In this document: piece after piece, positions 1 to 10,857 of the stretch
Layout of the letters: the number at the start of each line of letters is the position of its first letter
Position numbering within the stretch: the stretch's first letter is position 1
Source: Paradesertivirga mongoliensis
GTDB lineage: Bacteria; Bacteroidota; Bacteroidia; Sphingobacteriales; Sphingobacteriaceae
DNA: 64,000 bases
Direction of reading: 5' to 3'
Assembly (NCBI RefSeq): GCF_024436395.1
Contig: NZ_JAFMZO010000002.1
Coordinates: forward strand, 744,001 to 808,000
Notes under the pieces: model-generated
Told to the model about the DNA's origin: nothing
Seen by the model: only the letters and a program-made list of their open reading frames with translations
The model's database searches: none
Program-made: the position numbers and the translations under genes

Positions 1-1516
1 GCTCATCACCGAACTGCTGCTCAGACCATTTTTGGGTGTGCTCGAACAGATTCTTTGAATTAAATTGCGCAGGATTCCATGCCATATCCAAAAAGAAGTT
101 GATTGGATATTCCATAGGTTTCAGGTCGCCAACGTTTACCACCCACAAGCGATTTGCTCCGTGCTCATACGTAAGATTCATCTGTTCCCACACGCGTTGT
201 ATAGGGTTTATGTTTATCCATTTTGAGTTACGTGGCGCTCCTACGTAATCGAAGTGATAATACATGCCGTAGCCGCCCTTGTGACGGGGCTTAGAGGGGT
301 CGGGAAGCTTCCGCACATTTCCCCAGTTATCATCGCAAAAAAGCAAAATAACATCATCGGGCACTCGCATTCCCTTGTCGTAATAATCCTGAACTTCCTT
401 GTACAGAGCCCATACCTGCGGAGTTTGATTGGCTGGTTTGCCGGTTACTTTTTCAATAATACCGCGCTGGTCTTTCACTATTTTTTCGAGCAGTTCGATA
501 TTCGTTCCCTCTCCCATGGCTTCATCGCCATCGCCGCGCATTGCCAGGGTAACAACCTTTTCCCAGTTTTTGCTTCGCTCAATACCGGCTTGCCAGAACT
601 GTTGAAGCACCGTAGCATTTTTTGAATAATCCCAGACGTTCGGCAGATTGTTCTTCTTAATATACCGGTGCCAGTCTGCTTGAGCCATTGCCATAGGCTC
701 GTGGTGCGAGGTTCCCATTACAATACCCATCTCGTTGGCCAGTGGGCCACTTAATGGATCATCGTCGTAAAAAGCGCTTCCCCACATCGCAGGCCACATA
801 TAATTGGCTTTCAACCGCAGCAGGAGTTCAAATACCTTTTCGTAAAATTTGCTGTTAAAGCCTCCGAAAGTCTTACTTGACCAGCCGCTTAAGGCCGGAG
901 CTTCATCGTTCAAAAAAATACCCCGATATTCAACAACCGGCTGGCCGTCTGTATACAACCCTCTGGTGAAATATAAATTCTCTTTCCGCTCTACTGGCAC
1001 GTCCGCCCAGTAATACCATGGCGAAACACCTATCTGTTTCGACAACTCGTAAATACCATAGATTGTTCCGCGCTTATCGCTCCCGGCAATTACTACAGCC
1101 TCTGCTACGCCAGGGAATGGATTTTTTACAGTTTGCAGGATATAGGTCTCTCTTTTATTCTTTAATACTTTACCATCGACTTTCTTCTGCCTTATCAGAT
1201 CGTCGATAATTGATTTCGTTCCTGCCGTGCCGATGATAATTAGCGGTGTACTATTGCCCTGAAATTTGCTGCTAAGTAAAGCGGCTGTACCAGTAACTTT
1301 TTGAAAATCTGATTGCAGATTTCGGATGGCGCGCATAACACCGGCATCCACTCCTTCATTGTAATACAAGGTAAGGTTCGTGCCAGGCCGCTTCAACAGT
1401 AAGGCATTGCTGCTTTGTTGTGTGGTAATAAAGGGTTGTGCGGCTACTAATGGTAATGACAGGAGACAGCACACAAGCGCTGTAAATAATCTTGAGAAAA
1501 CTTTCTTATGTTGCAT
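1..1516 (-). CDS. GH115 xylan alpha-1,2-glucuronidase, C-terminus cut by window edge
   Basis: The frame stays open from an ATG at 1516 to the left edge, giving about 505 N-terminal residues; GH115 enzymes usually run to 800-1000, so the end lies outside. It starts with a signal peptide of about 27 residues ending VAAQ. GH115-type motifs follow in order: GWSSKTFGG, MWGSAFYDDDP, GTSHHEPM, MRGDGDEAMGEG and LLFCDDNWGN. GH115 enzymes remove (4-O-methyl-)glucuronic acid from xylan, in the periplasm or at the cell surface. The neighbouring xylan esterase, GH62, GH43 and GH3 genes agree with this. A TTTGAACATTTG element lies about 113 bases upstream of the start. The family call is firm; only the N-terminal half can be seen. 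Confidence 0.9.
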   Translation of the reverse strand, partial: MQHKKVFSRLFTALVCCLLSLPLVAAQPFITTQQSSNALLLKRPGTNLTLYYNEGVDAGVMRAIRNLQSDFQKVTGTAALLSSKFQGNSTPLIIIGTAGTKSIIDDLIRQKKVDGKVLKNKRETYILQTVKNPFPGVAEAVVIAGSDKRGTIYGIYELSKQIGVSPWYYWADVPVERKENLYFTRGLYTDGQPVVEYRGIFLNDEAPALSGWSSKTFGGFNSKFYEKVFELLLRLKANYMWPAMWGSAFYDDDPLSGPLANEMGIVMGTSHHEPMAMAQADWHRYIKKNNLPNVWDYSKNATVLQQFWQAGIERSKNWEKVVTLAMRGDGDEAMGEGTNIELLEKIVKDQRGIIEKVTGKPANQTPQVWALYKEVQDYYDKGMRVPDDVILLFCDDNWGNVRKLPDPSKPRHKGGYGMYYHFDYVGAPRNSKWININPIQRVWEQMNLTYEHGANRLWVVNVGDLKPMEYPINFFLDMAWNPAQFNSKNLFEHTQKWSEQQFGDE

Positions 1517-1619
1517 TTGATCAGGAGAATCGGATTAGTCCGCAGCTATGGAAAATAATATCTTAGTTAGAAACAAAAGTGGCTTTCTCGGCAGCTATTC
1601 AGGTGTATTTATGAACTGA

Positions 1620-1640
1620 TTACTGGAACAAATGTTCAAA
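1620..1640 (-). promoter_or_regulatory. TTTGAACATTTG element upstream of the GH115 gene (site 1)
   Basis: On the minus strand this reads TTTGAACATTTGTTCCAGTA, ending in one more A. It matches site 2 upstream of the GH43 gene at 18 of 21 positions. It lies about 113 bases before the GH115 start. The TTTG parts resemble the -33 box of Bacteroidota promoters, but no clear TAnnTTTG follows at the right distance, so an operator is as likely as a promoter. Confidence 0.4.
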
Positions 1641-1777
1641 TAACGACTTTGTGACACACTACAATTGCGTCGAAAGTGATAATTGAATTTCTTTCTTAAC
1701 AAAAAAACAAATGAGGAAACTGCCAGAGGAAAGCATGACCCTCTGCGCAGTTCAGATATCTGCGTCTGCAGATAATT

Positions 1778-3335
<1,558 letters not shown>

Positions 3336-4343
3336 ATGAAAACCAATCTTGTAACCTCATCCCTTATTATCTGCTTTGTCGGTCTGCTAATACAGTTTTC
3401 AGCCTGCAAAAAGCCAAAGAAAACGAACACTCCCTCTCCTCCGGAAGCTGAAGTGGTTATTAATACCAGTCCTTTATGGAAAGCTGACTCTCCATGCTTT
3501 CTCGACGGCCCTCCGGGTTCGTTCGACGATCTGGCCGTAAAAGACCCTACCATAGTATATTCTGGCGGCAAACATCATTTGTTTTACACTGCACGCGAAA
3601 AAGGCCCGGGCGGAACCTGGCGCATGGCCTACGCTTCGGCATCTCAAATTTCAGAGCTTGATACTGCTCCTCGTACTTTTATGACTGCACTTGTCGGCGG
3701 TTCGTATTTTTGTGCGCCTCAAGTATTTCAATTCAGCGCCAGGGGTACATGGTACCTTATTTATCAAAGCGGGCAGGGTGCTACTTTCTCAACCTCTTCG
3801 GATGTGGCGGACCCCGATTCGTGGACTCCCGGCAAGGGTATGGGATTTTCCGACGGAATAGATTTCTGGTGTCTCTCTGATGGAAACTACGTTTATTGCT
3901 TTTATTCGGCACAGGACGGAACACGCACCATAAAACGCCGAAGAACCACTATCGCAAACTTTCCCTATAACTGGGAAGCGCCAACAGTAGTAGCCACAAG
4001 TACGTTCGAGGCTCCCCATGTTTACAAAAACAAAGCCGATGGAAAATTTTACATGGTGGTGGAGGATATTGCCCGGCATCAGGAGCTTTGGGTGGCAACC
4101 ACGCTTGGTGGAACATGGACAAAACTTTCCGAAAAGTGGGCCTCCATCGAAAATCTTAGTTTCCTTTCAGAGCGGTGGACCGACCAGGTCTCGCATGTTG
4201 AGCTATTAAGATCGGGGATAAACGAACGACTGGAAGTTAATGATATTAATCGCTGTGAAATGTTAATACAGGGCGTAGTAAACGGAAACTATGGCGATTA
4301 TGGCAATATACCGTATGACCTGGGACTGATGAGAAACTATTAG
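3336..4343 (+). CDS. GH62 alpha-L-arabinofuranosidase, lipoprotein
   Basis: 335 residues from the ATG at 3336. This start is chosen because it gives a clean lipoprotein signal with lipobox FSAC (Cys24), while the upstream in-frame GTG at 3246 would bury it. GH62-type motifs are VKDPTIV (general base Asp70), SDGIDFWC (Asp176) and FEAPHVYK (general acid Glu225), spread over a five-bladed propeller as in GH43/GH62. GH62 enzymes remove arabinose side chains from arabinoxylan. The lipid anchor suggests it is held at the outer membrane, possibly facing outward. It is the only rightward gene among the leftward xylan genes, so it has its own promoter. Confidence 0.85.
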   Translation: MKTNLVTSSLIICFVGLLIQFSACKKPKKTNTPSPPEAEVVINTSPLWKADSPCFLDGPPGSFDDLAVKDPTIVYSGGKHHLFYTAREKGPGGTWRMAYASASQISELDTAPRTFMTALVGGSYFCAPQVFQFSARGTWYLIYQSGQGATFSTSSDVADPDSWTPGKGMGFSDGIDFWCLSDGNYVYCFYSAQDGTRTIKRRRTTIANFPYNWEAPTVVATSTFEAPHVYKNKADGKFYMVVEDIARHQELWVATTLGGTWTKLSEKWASIENLSFLSERWTDQVSHVELLRSGINERLEVNDINRCEMLIQGVVNGNYGDYGNIPYDLGLMRNY

Positions 4344-4492
4344 CCGAAAATCAAGACGGTCAAATAAAGTCCGGCATAGTTGCCGTTGCTGAAGCTGTAT
4401 AACAGGCACTCAACAACGGCAATCTTATTTAGAAACCGAGATTTGGTTAAGGGATGGCTTGAATCCATCCAATATTAAAAAATCCTACACGC

Positions 4493-6229
4493 CTAAGGAC
4501 GTATATCATTCGCAGTTGTGGCATACAAACCTATCAGACTTCCGGTAAAGCCACCGGCAACATTCGTTGAAAGAATATCGCCCGAAACCGTTCCACCTAA
4601 GTTTTTGAAATTCTTGCCGTCGGAGGAATAATTAAATCTATAGTCATCACCCTTAGCTTCTATCTGAAGTTGAACAGCTTTTCGCACATCCAGCTTTTCG
4701 CTGGCCAATAATGTTGTTTTTCCGGCCTCTGTTCTCGCTAAAACCAGATAATTATCACTTCCTTTTTTTGTAATCCCAAAAACATAATTGAACCTCTCAC
4801 TCTGATAATGCACCAAACCGGCTAGATCTGTTTCTGATTTCGGGACGTAGTTAATACTAACCGTAGCATCAAAAGTATTATGCTGCTGCCTGTGAAACAA
4901 GCTCGAAACGGGGGCTACGGCTTTAATATTAGTTGAAAATGGGTTAACCAACAAGCCTTTCTTTGTCTGTGTAATAAATGCCTCTCGCGGTCCACGCATC
5001 CCAATCCATTTGTAGTCCAATTTTTTTGCCAGGAAATCGTCTTTAAAAGTAAAATTTCCGTTCGGTAAGAAGCCGTTCTGGCCTGTCTGGTTTTTAACGC
5101 CTTCAGGCATCCGGATCTTTGGTTTCAACGGAACCAGGCCATTTTCAAAAACGGGGAATTCACCGCTCCAGTCTACTGGCAGCATAAAAGTCTCCCGACC
5201 TGCATTCACACGATCTTTTTCATTTGGACGAATGCCCAGAAACACTGCATAATACTGACCGCCGGGACCCTCAATCAAATCTGCATGGCCTGTCCAATCC
5301 ATTTTATTAGCTCGCATCTTTGGAAAATGACGCTGAGTAAGAATAGGATTATTTTTTGCTGGTTTATAAGGGCCCATCACATTATCACTCACGAAAATCA
5401 CTTCACTGTGCCAGTCGCCGGTACCGCCTTCTGCGCACATTAGGTAGTAACGATTATTTCGTTTGTAGATATGGGGACCTTCAATCCAAATCGGCTTTTG
5501 CCGGATGTCAACGCCGCCATCAACGATAATCTTATCCGTACCTGCAATCACCTTGTCGTTTTGAACATCGTATTCCCAGATTTTGATGACCCGATGTCCG
5601 TTGTATAACTCCTTCCCTTTATCAGGAGCATCATTATGAACCACATAGGCTTTTCCGTTATCATCAAAGAAAAGTGAGGGATCGATACCATCGAACTGCA
5701 ACTTGACAGGATCACTCCATCCTGTCATCGGGTCTTTGGTTTTAACTACCATGTTTCCCATCCCGCCAGAAATCTGAGTGGTTATCATGTAAAACGTGTC
5801 ATTATTTTTATTGTATTTAATGTCTGGAGCATAGATCCCGGCAGACACACCAGATTTCTCCACTTTAAGTTGTGAGGGTCTGTCGAGCACGTGACCAATC
5901 TGCTTCCAATTTACCAAATCTTTAGAATGGAATATAGGCACTCCAGGGAACATAGCAAACGAAGAGTTCACCAGGTAGTAGTCGTCGCCTTTGCGGGTGA
6001 TGGCCGGGTCAGGATAACAACCCTGCAAGATCGGGGTATAGAATTCACCAGCCTCCAGGGGATTATCTTTGTAGATTTGATCGTCGCCGCGGTAGGTAAA
6101 CTGACTAAATAACGGACTATTTTTTTTGTCTGCCGGCCCTTTCTGTGAAGATGCATCTGTGAAAAGCAGTAACGAAATTACTGAGGCGGTTACAACTTTG
6201 AATAAGGAGAGAAACTTCTGTTTGTTCAT
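4493..6229 (-). CDS. GH43 beta-xylosidase/arabinofuranosidase with C-terminal beta-sandwich
   Basis: 578 residues with an N-terminal signal peptide (cleavage near residue 29). The GH43 propeller spans about residues 60-370. Its three acidic residues are visible: Asp74 in YPDPAIT (base), Asp183 in GIDPSLFF (pKa modulator) and Glu250 in IEGPHIYK (acid). Residues about 390-578 match the concanavalin-like C-terminal domain of xylosidase-type GH43 enzymes. It probably works in the periplasm on xylo-oligosaccharides or arabinose branches. It lies 171 bases downstream of the GH3 gene, with an inverted repeat between them, so the two may be cotranscribed with partial termination. Xylosidase versus arabinofuranosidase cannot be decided here. 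Confidence 0.88.
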   Translation of the reverse strand: MNKQKFLSLFKVVTASVISLLLFTDASSQKGPADKKNSPLFSQFTYRGDDQIYKDNPLEAGEFYTPILQGCYPDPAITRKGDDYYLVNSSFAMFPGVPIFHSKDLVNWKQIGHVLDRPSQLKVEKSGVSAGIYAPDIKYNKNNDTFYMITTQISGGMGNMVVKTKDPMTGWSDPVKLQFDGIDPSLFFDDNGKAYVVHNDAPDKGKELYNGHRVIKIWEYDVQNDKVIAGTDKIIVDGGVDIRQKPIWIEGPHIYKRNNRYYLMCAEGGTGDWHSEVIFVSDNVMGPYKPAKNNPILTQRHFPKMRANKMDWTGHADLIEGPGGQYYAVFLGIRPNEKDRVNAGRETFMLPVDWSGEFPVFENGLVPLKPKIRMPEGVKNQTGQNGFLPNGNFTFKDDFLAKKLDYKWIGMRGPREAFITQTKKGLLVNPFSTNIKAVAPVSSLFHRQQHNTFDATVSINYVPKSETDLAGLVHYQSERFNYVFGITKKGSDNYLVLARTEAGKTTLLASEKLDVRKAVQLQIEAKGDDYRFNYSSDGKNFKNLGGTVSGDILSTNVAGGFTGSLIGLYATTANDIRP

Positions 6230-6345
6230 TTAAAGATCAAGCTTATTTAATTTACTTAGGGGTTAGGATTATTTATCGGTATGGGAAGAGTATCCTTCCC
6301 GTTCTCTTTCGGAGCGTATTCTGTTGATTTGATTGTGCACCGGGT

Positions 6346-6382
6346 AGATGTTTTTAAACAGTTTACACTGATAAAAACATCT
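6346..6382 (-). terminator. AT-rich inverted repeat between the GH3 and GH43 genes
   Basis: A perfect 11-base inverted repeat (AGATGTTTTTA / TAAAAACATCT) with a 15-base loop starts about 18 bases after the GH3 stop. It has no T-run and few G-C pairs, so it may be a weak terminator, an mRNA-processing hairpin or an operator. Confidence 0.3.
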
Positions 6383-6400
6383 GTTCGTACCCAGGCAATG

Positions 6401-9031
6401 TTACTTTATAGAGAAATTATGAACTAATACATTTCCTGTTTTTGGATTTGCTTCATCGGGCTGGCATCCTCCAACACTAATAGCTAGCTTATTCTTGTAT
6501 AGCTCTTTGGCGCCTTCTTCATTTACGTACGATAAGTCATCGCCCGTAAGGGTGAATTTAACCAATTTGCTTTCACCAGCTTTCAGACTCAATCTTTCAA
6601 ATCCCTTCAATGCCTTGCTTGCACTTTTAATAGAGCGATCCTGATTCATCACATATAATTGAACAACCTCTTCGCCAGCAACAGCTCCGCTATTGGTAAC
6701 CCTAACAGAAACAACCACATTTTTTCCTTTTTGAACGGCTTGAGGTGCGCTTAACTGATCGTAGCGGAAGGTGGTATAGCTGAGTCCATAACCAAATCCA
6801 TACAGAGGCTTACCTTTAAAATATCGATAAGTCCGGTTCGACATATCGTAATTATTGAAGGCTTCAAGGTCAGAATCACTTCCATAAAATGTTACCGGCA
6901 GGCGACCGGCCGGGTTATAGTCCCCAAAAATCACATCAGCAACCGACGTACCTGCGGCCTGACCACCGTACCAGGCATTCAGTATAGCCGGAACGTTCTT
7001 TGCTTCCCAGGGAGTAGCAATTGCGCTTCCCGTCATCATCACAAAAACAACCGGCTTGCCTGTAGCTTTCAACTCTTTCATTAATTCCGTTTGGATGGCC
7101 GGAAGCAAAATAGAAGTCCGGTCGCCGCCATCAAATCCGGGATAGTTTACACGCATCTCTTCACCTTCCAGTTGCGGCGAGATACCTCCGGCAAAAATGA
7201 ATGCATCTGCATCTCTGTGTTTTTCGGCGAGTGCTTTAAAGTCCGTGCGCTGATAGTCTCCAGCGCTAAGTCTGACATTCCCTTTTCCTCCCCCTTGCCA
7301 ATACTCCAGCACAAATTGATAAACAGAATCTTTTTGTGTTTTCAAACGATAAACTCTGCTTCCCCAGCGATTACGGGTCCATGCATCCAGAACGGACTTT
7401 CCGTTAACAAAGAAACGGTAACCTTCATCGGCCTCCAGTTCAAAAGTGACAGAGCCAGTAGACGGAGCTTTAAAACTCGTGGTATATCTTGACGAAAAAT
7501 CATTGGCCTGAAAACCGGCAACAATTTGTTCACCTTCCTGCCATTGGTGATTGAGCTGCGGTTCAATACGAACGAGTTCCGGCTTGCCCTGAAGTTCCTT
7601 GTTTCTGTAGTATTCTGCCTGAAAGCCCGGGGCGCCATTGAACGAATACTGCTTACCGAGGTCTTGATAAACAAGTAAAGTATCATTAGTGAAGTTGATC
7701 GCTTTTTCGTAAACCACTTCGGTGTTGGCACCTACTTTATCTTTTATTCCCTGGAGAATAGTGGTGATTTTGGAAGGTATACCATTGTAATTACCGAGCA
7801 CCGAAATTGAATTATCAGCGTTGGGGCCTAATACTACAATCTTTTTTAACGCTTTTTTCAAGGGGAGAACATTTCCTTCGTTTCTCAATAAAACAATAGA
7901 CTGGCGGGCCATTTTTAAGGCGTGATCACGGTGTGCCGGACTTTCAAGAACGGAGAACGGAGTTTGAGCAAATTTCACCATCGACGGAGGATCGAACATG
8001 CCTAACCTGAAGCGAATCATGAATAAACGCTTCACCGATACGTCGATTTGTTTCTCGGTGATTTTACCGTCTTTCACTGCCTGCACCAGGGCTTTGTACG
8101 CATCTGTTCCACAATCAATGTCGGTTCCGTGATGTACGGCATCGGCGGAAGCAGAAGCTGCATCTGGATGGGTCTTATGATTCTTGTAGAAATCGTCAAT
8201 AGCCCAGCAGTCGGAGGTAACATAACCGTCAAACTTCCATTGCTTCCGCAGGATATCTGTCATTAAGATATCGCTGGCACAGCAAGGCTGAGTCCGAAAG
8301 GCGTTATAAGCACACATTACGCCCGCGACTTTAGAATCCACTACGAGTTTCTGAAAGGCTGGAAGATAAGTATCCCAAAGATCGTAGGCACTTACGTCGG
8401 CATTAAATACGTGCCGTAAAGGCTCGGGGCCACTGTGTACTGCATAATGCTTAGCACAAGCCGCAGCCAGGAGATATTTAGAATCGTTGCCCTGCAAACC
8501 GCGAACGAAAGCATCGCCAAGGATTGCTGTGAGAAAAGGATCCTCTCCGTACGTTTCCTGTCCCCGTCCCCATCGCGGATCGCGAAAGATGTTAATGTTC
8601 GGCGTCCAGTACGTTAATCCCAGATAACGTTCGTTCGTCCTTCCCGTTTCAACGGCCTTATTGTAAATGGCACGTCCTTCGAGTGCACTATAACCTGCCA
8701 TCTGAAAAAGCGATCCTTTATCAAAGGTCGCCGCCATCCCAATGGCCTGCGGAAATACGGTTACTTTAAAAGGAGTTCTGGCAACTCCATGCAATGTTTC
8801 ATTCCACCAGTCGTATGCGGGTATGCCAAGGCGGCTTATCGCAGGTGAAGAATTGAGCATTTGTGAGACCTTCTCTTCTAGTGTAAGTCTGCTGACAAGG
8901 TCATCAACACGTTTTTCGAACGAAAGGCTGTGATTATTAAACGGGAATGGGGTGTTTTGTGCAAAGGTCAACTGAAAAAAAACCAATTGAGCCATCACCC
9001 CCAATAAAAAACGTAGGGTTGTAAGTTTCAT
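6401..9031 (-). CDS. GH3 beta-xylosidase with PA14 insert, secreted
   Basis: 876 residues with a signal peptide ending TFAQ (about residue 25). The GH3 N-terminal TIM barrel contains DPRWGRGQETYGEDP and the nucleophile Asp274 in VTSDCWAIDDFY; this SDC form is typical of the beta-xylosidase branch. The second GH3 domain is interrupted at about residues 465-605 by a PA14 domain (ending LEYWQGGGKGNVRL). A fibronectin-III-like domain closes the protein (about 780-870). It would release xylose from the non-reducing ends of xylo-oligosaccharides in the periplasm. It lies 28 bases downstream of the leftward GH43 lipoprotein gene, so the two very likely form one operon. Confidence 0.9.
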   Translation of the reverse strand: MKLTTLRFLLGVMAQLVFFQLTFAQNTPFPFNNHSLSFEKRVDDLVSRLTLEEKVSQMLNSSPAISRLGIPAYDWWNETLHGVARTPFKVTVFPQAIGMAATFDKGSLFQMAGYSALEGRAIYNKAVETGRTNERYLGLTYWTPNINIFRDPRWGRGQETYGEDPFLTAILGDAFVRGLQGNDSKYLLAAACAKHYAVHSGPEPLRHVFNADVSAYDLWDTYLPAFQKLVVDSKVAGVMCAYNAFRTQPCCASDILMTDILRKQWKFDGYVTSDCWAIDDFYKNHKTHPDAASASADAVHHGTDIDCGTDAYKALVQAVKDGKITEKQIDVSVKRLFMIRFRLGMFDPPSMVKFAQTPFSVLESPAHRDHALKMARQSIVLLRNEGNVLPLKKALKKIVVLGPNADNSISVLGNYNGIPSKITTILQGIKDKVGANTEVVYEKAINFTNDTLLVYQDLGKQYSFNGAPGFQAEYYRNKELQGKPELVRIEPQLNHQWQEGEQIVAGFQANDFSSRYTTSFKAPSTGSVTFELEADEGYRFFVNGKSVLDAWTRNRWGSRVYRLKTQKDSVYQFVLEYWQGGGKGNVRLSAGDYQRTDFKALAEKHRDADAFIFAGGISPQLEGEEMRVNYPGFDGGDRTSILLPAIQTELMKELKATGKPVVFVMMTGSAIATPWEAKNVPAILNAWYGGQAAGTSVADVIFGDYNPAGRLPVTFYGSDSDLEAFNNYDMSNRTYRYFKGKPLYGFGYGLSYTTFRYDQLSAPQAVQKGKNVVVSVRVTNSGAVAGEEVVQLYVMNQDRSIKSASKALKGFERLSLKAGESKLVKFTLTGDDLSYVNEEGAKELYKNKLAISVGGCQPDEANPKTGNVLVHNFSIK

Positions 9032-9059
9032 ATTAACAGGTATCCTGAATTAAAATTAG

Positions 9060-10175
9060 TTAGAGGGCGGCTTTTCCATAAGGATCGATGGTGATGATTT
9101 TACCATCTGGAGCATAGTTTAATTCTGTAACCTTAACGTTGCGAAGATGTGTTTTACCCTCTGACAATTCGGTATCATGATAAAACAGATACCATTTATT
9201 TTTAAACTCCAGGATGGAGTGATGCGAGGTCCAGCCAATTACCGGCTTTAATATTACTCCCTGATAGGTGAAAGGGCCGTATGGATTGTCGCCAATTGCG
9301 TAGCAAATATTATGAGTATCTCCTGTAGAATATGAGAAATAGTATTTTCCGTTATATTTATGCATCCACGAGGCTTCGAAAAAACGCCTGTCATGATCAC
9401 CACCTTTTAGCGGATTGCCCGCCTCATCCAGAATCACAACATCCTTCGGCTTCTCTGCAAATTCAAGCATATTACCACCAAGCTTAGCGACTTTTGCACT
9501 TAATGCCGGCTGGTCGTCTTTTTCCAGGTCGGTAGCTGATCCTTTGGGATTAAACTCACCGGTGGCCCACTTTTGTAATTGGCCGCCCCAGATACCTCCG
9601 AAATACATATAACTCTGGCCATCATTATCGGTAAATACTGCGGGATCTATACTAAAACTATTTTTCATAGGTTCTGGCTGCGGCTGAAAAGGCCCTTGTG
9701 GCTTATTGCTTACCGCTGCACCTATACGAAATACACCTTCTTTATCCCTGACAGGGAAGTACAGATAATACTTTCCATTCTTAAACGCCGCATCCGGAGC
9801 CCATAACTGCTTGCTAGCCCAGGGAATATCACTTACTTTAAGTGCAACCCCATGGTCGGTCACCTTACCGCCGACACTATCCATAGAATAGATGTAATAA
9901 TCGTTCATAGCAAAATGATCACCGTTATCATTCTCAGGTACGCCTGCATCATAATCATGCGACGGGTAGACAAAAATTTTACCATCAAATACATGAGCCG
10001 AGGGATCAGCGCTGTATCGCTGACTTACAAGCGGCTCGGAAATAGAATTTTCGAACCCAGGGCTCTGCTTCTGGGTACTTTTTGATTTGACATTTGTATT
10101 CGCACCACGATCCTGTCCCTGTGAGCACGACGAAAATCCGATTACCGCAACTGCAAAAATTGCTCTTATTATCAT
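9060..10175 (-). CDS. GH43 family lipoprotein (xylan side-chain or xylosidase type)
   Basis: 371 residues beginning with a short lipoprotein signal, lipobox FSSC (Cys17), then a Ser/Lys/Gln-rich linker to about residue 50. A single GH43 propeller follows with Asp57 (SADPSAHVF), Asp177 (SIDPAVF) and Glu267 (FFEASWMHK), with no C-terminal sandwich. The form resembles GH43 proteins often annotated as beta-xylosidase or arabinofuranosidase in Bacteroidota xylan loci. It is first in the leftward operon with GH3 and has about 260 bases of leader DNA containing a TTTGAACATTTG element. The exact specificity is unknown. Confidence 0.85.
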   Translation of the reverse strand: MIIRAIFAVAVIGFSSCSQGQDRGANTNVKSKSTQKQSPGFENSISEPLVSQRYSADPSAHVFDGKIFVYPSHDYDAGVPENDNGDHFAMNDYYIYSMDSVGGKVTDHGVALKVSDIPWASKQLWAPDAAFKNGKYYLYFPVRDKEGVFRIGAAVSNKPQGPFQPQPEPMKNSFSIDPAVFTDNDGQSYMYFGGIWGGQLQKWATGEFNPKGSATDLEKDDQPALSAKVAKLGGNMLEFAEKPKDVVILDEAGNPLKGGDHDRRFFEASWMHKYNGKYYFSYSTGDTHNICYAIGDNPYGPFTYQGVILKPVIGWTSHHSILEFKNKWYLFYHDTELSEGKTHLRNVKVTELNYAPDGKIITIDPYGKAAL

Positions 10176-10369
10176 ATATATATAGTTTATAATTACTTAA
10201 ATCAGGTTTACATCCGGAATGCATGCTTAGAGGAATTTCAAAACTATTGAACTGAACCACCCCCACTGTCAAATACACCGATAACTGTTTTTAAATTGAG
10301 TTTTACTCAAAATGCACTTGAGGTAAAAGTATACAGATCAGATTCAGTTTAATGATATAATTGTTGAAG

Positions 10370-10390
10370 TTTCTGTATCAAATGTTCAAA
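10370..10390 (-). promoter_or_regulatory. TTTGAACATTTG element upstream of GH43-GH3 operon (site 2), candidate promoter
   Basis: On the minus strand it reads TTTGAACATTTGATACAGAA, ending in one more A. It shares 18 of 21 bases with site 1. The second TTTG (10379-10382) is followed after 19 bases by TATATCAT (10352-10359), a partial match to the Bacteroidota TAnnTTTG -7 box. It lies about 200 bases upstream of the GH43 start. Confidence 0.4.
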
Positions 10391-10436
10391 ACACATTTTT
10401 CTGGTAAAGGCGTGATAGAAGTTTCTAAAAATAAGG

Positions 10437-10463
10437 AATAGGGCCCCGGGGAGAGGCCCTATT
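10437..10463 (-). terminator. GC-rich hairpin ending a short leftward transcript
   Basis: A 9-base perfect stem (AATAGGGCC / GGCCCTATT) has a 9-base loop. On the minus strand it is followed by CCTTATTTTTAG. It lies 19 bases after the stop of the small leftward frame at 10482-10640 and upstream of the GH43 leader, so it would separate the two units. Confidence 0.5.
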
Positions 10464-10481
10464 TCCCTTTAAACCAATTTA

Positions 10482-10640
10482 CTAGATTAGAAGACCAAGT
10501 AACCAACTATAATCTTCTTTTGCTTTAACCGCATATATTAGCATTAGACCAGCGGTATAACAAAACAAATCTACGATGGCAAATTGGCGCCGAATGCCAC
10601 TAATTGCAAAAATCACAGAACAAATGTGAAGAATGAGCAT
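10482..10640 (-). CDS. Possible 52-residue small membrane protein
   Basis: An ATG at 10640 opens a 52-residue frame ending TAG at 10482. The product is strongly hydrophobic in two stretches (about residues 1-15 and 21-36), separated by a basic GIRRQ loop, and ends in WLLGLLI. A hairpin followed by a T-rich stretch lies just downstream, as expected of a real short gene. I recognise no family and there is no clear ribosome-binding site, which is normal in Bacteroidota. It could still be a chance frame. Confidence 0.4.
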   Translation of the reverse strand: MLILHICSVIFAISGIRRQFAIVDLFCYTAGLMLIYAVKAKEDYSWLLGLLI

Positions 10641-10783
10641 CAGTCAGACTTTTCTATCTTAAAATTCAGCCCTGGCATAAACGAAAACACAAGGATTGGT
10701 TTCGGCTGCCTGAAGATTAATTTCAACATCTGTTTCTAATTACTGAACAATTCAGCCGCATTAACCGGAAAGTAACGATGAGA

Positions 10784-10815
10784 TTTGAACATTGCTCAAT
10801 GGCGTTTTACATTGA
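10784..10815 (+). promoter_or_regulatory. Candidate promoter of the aldolase-transketolase operon with TTTGAACATT (site 3)
   Basis: TTTGAACATT at 10784-10793 is identical to the first ten bases of sites 1 and 2. The leading TTTG is followed after 20 bases by TACATTGA at 10808, which resembles the Bacteroidota -33/-7 arrangement (TTTG, about 19-20 bases, TAnnTTTG). The aldolase start is 43 bases further on. Confidence 0.4.
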
Positions 10816-10857
10816 TAGATGATGTACTAAACCCAATAAAATAAAAACCTTATAATC

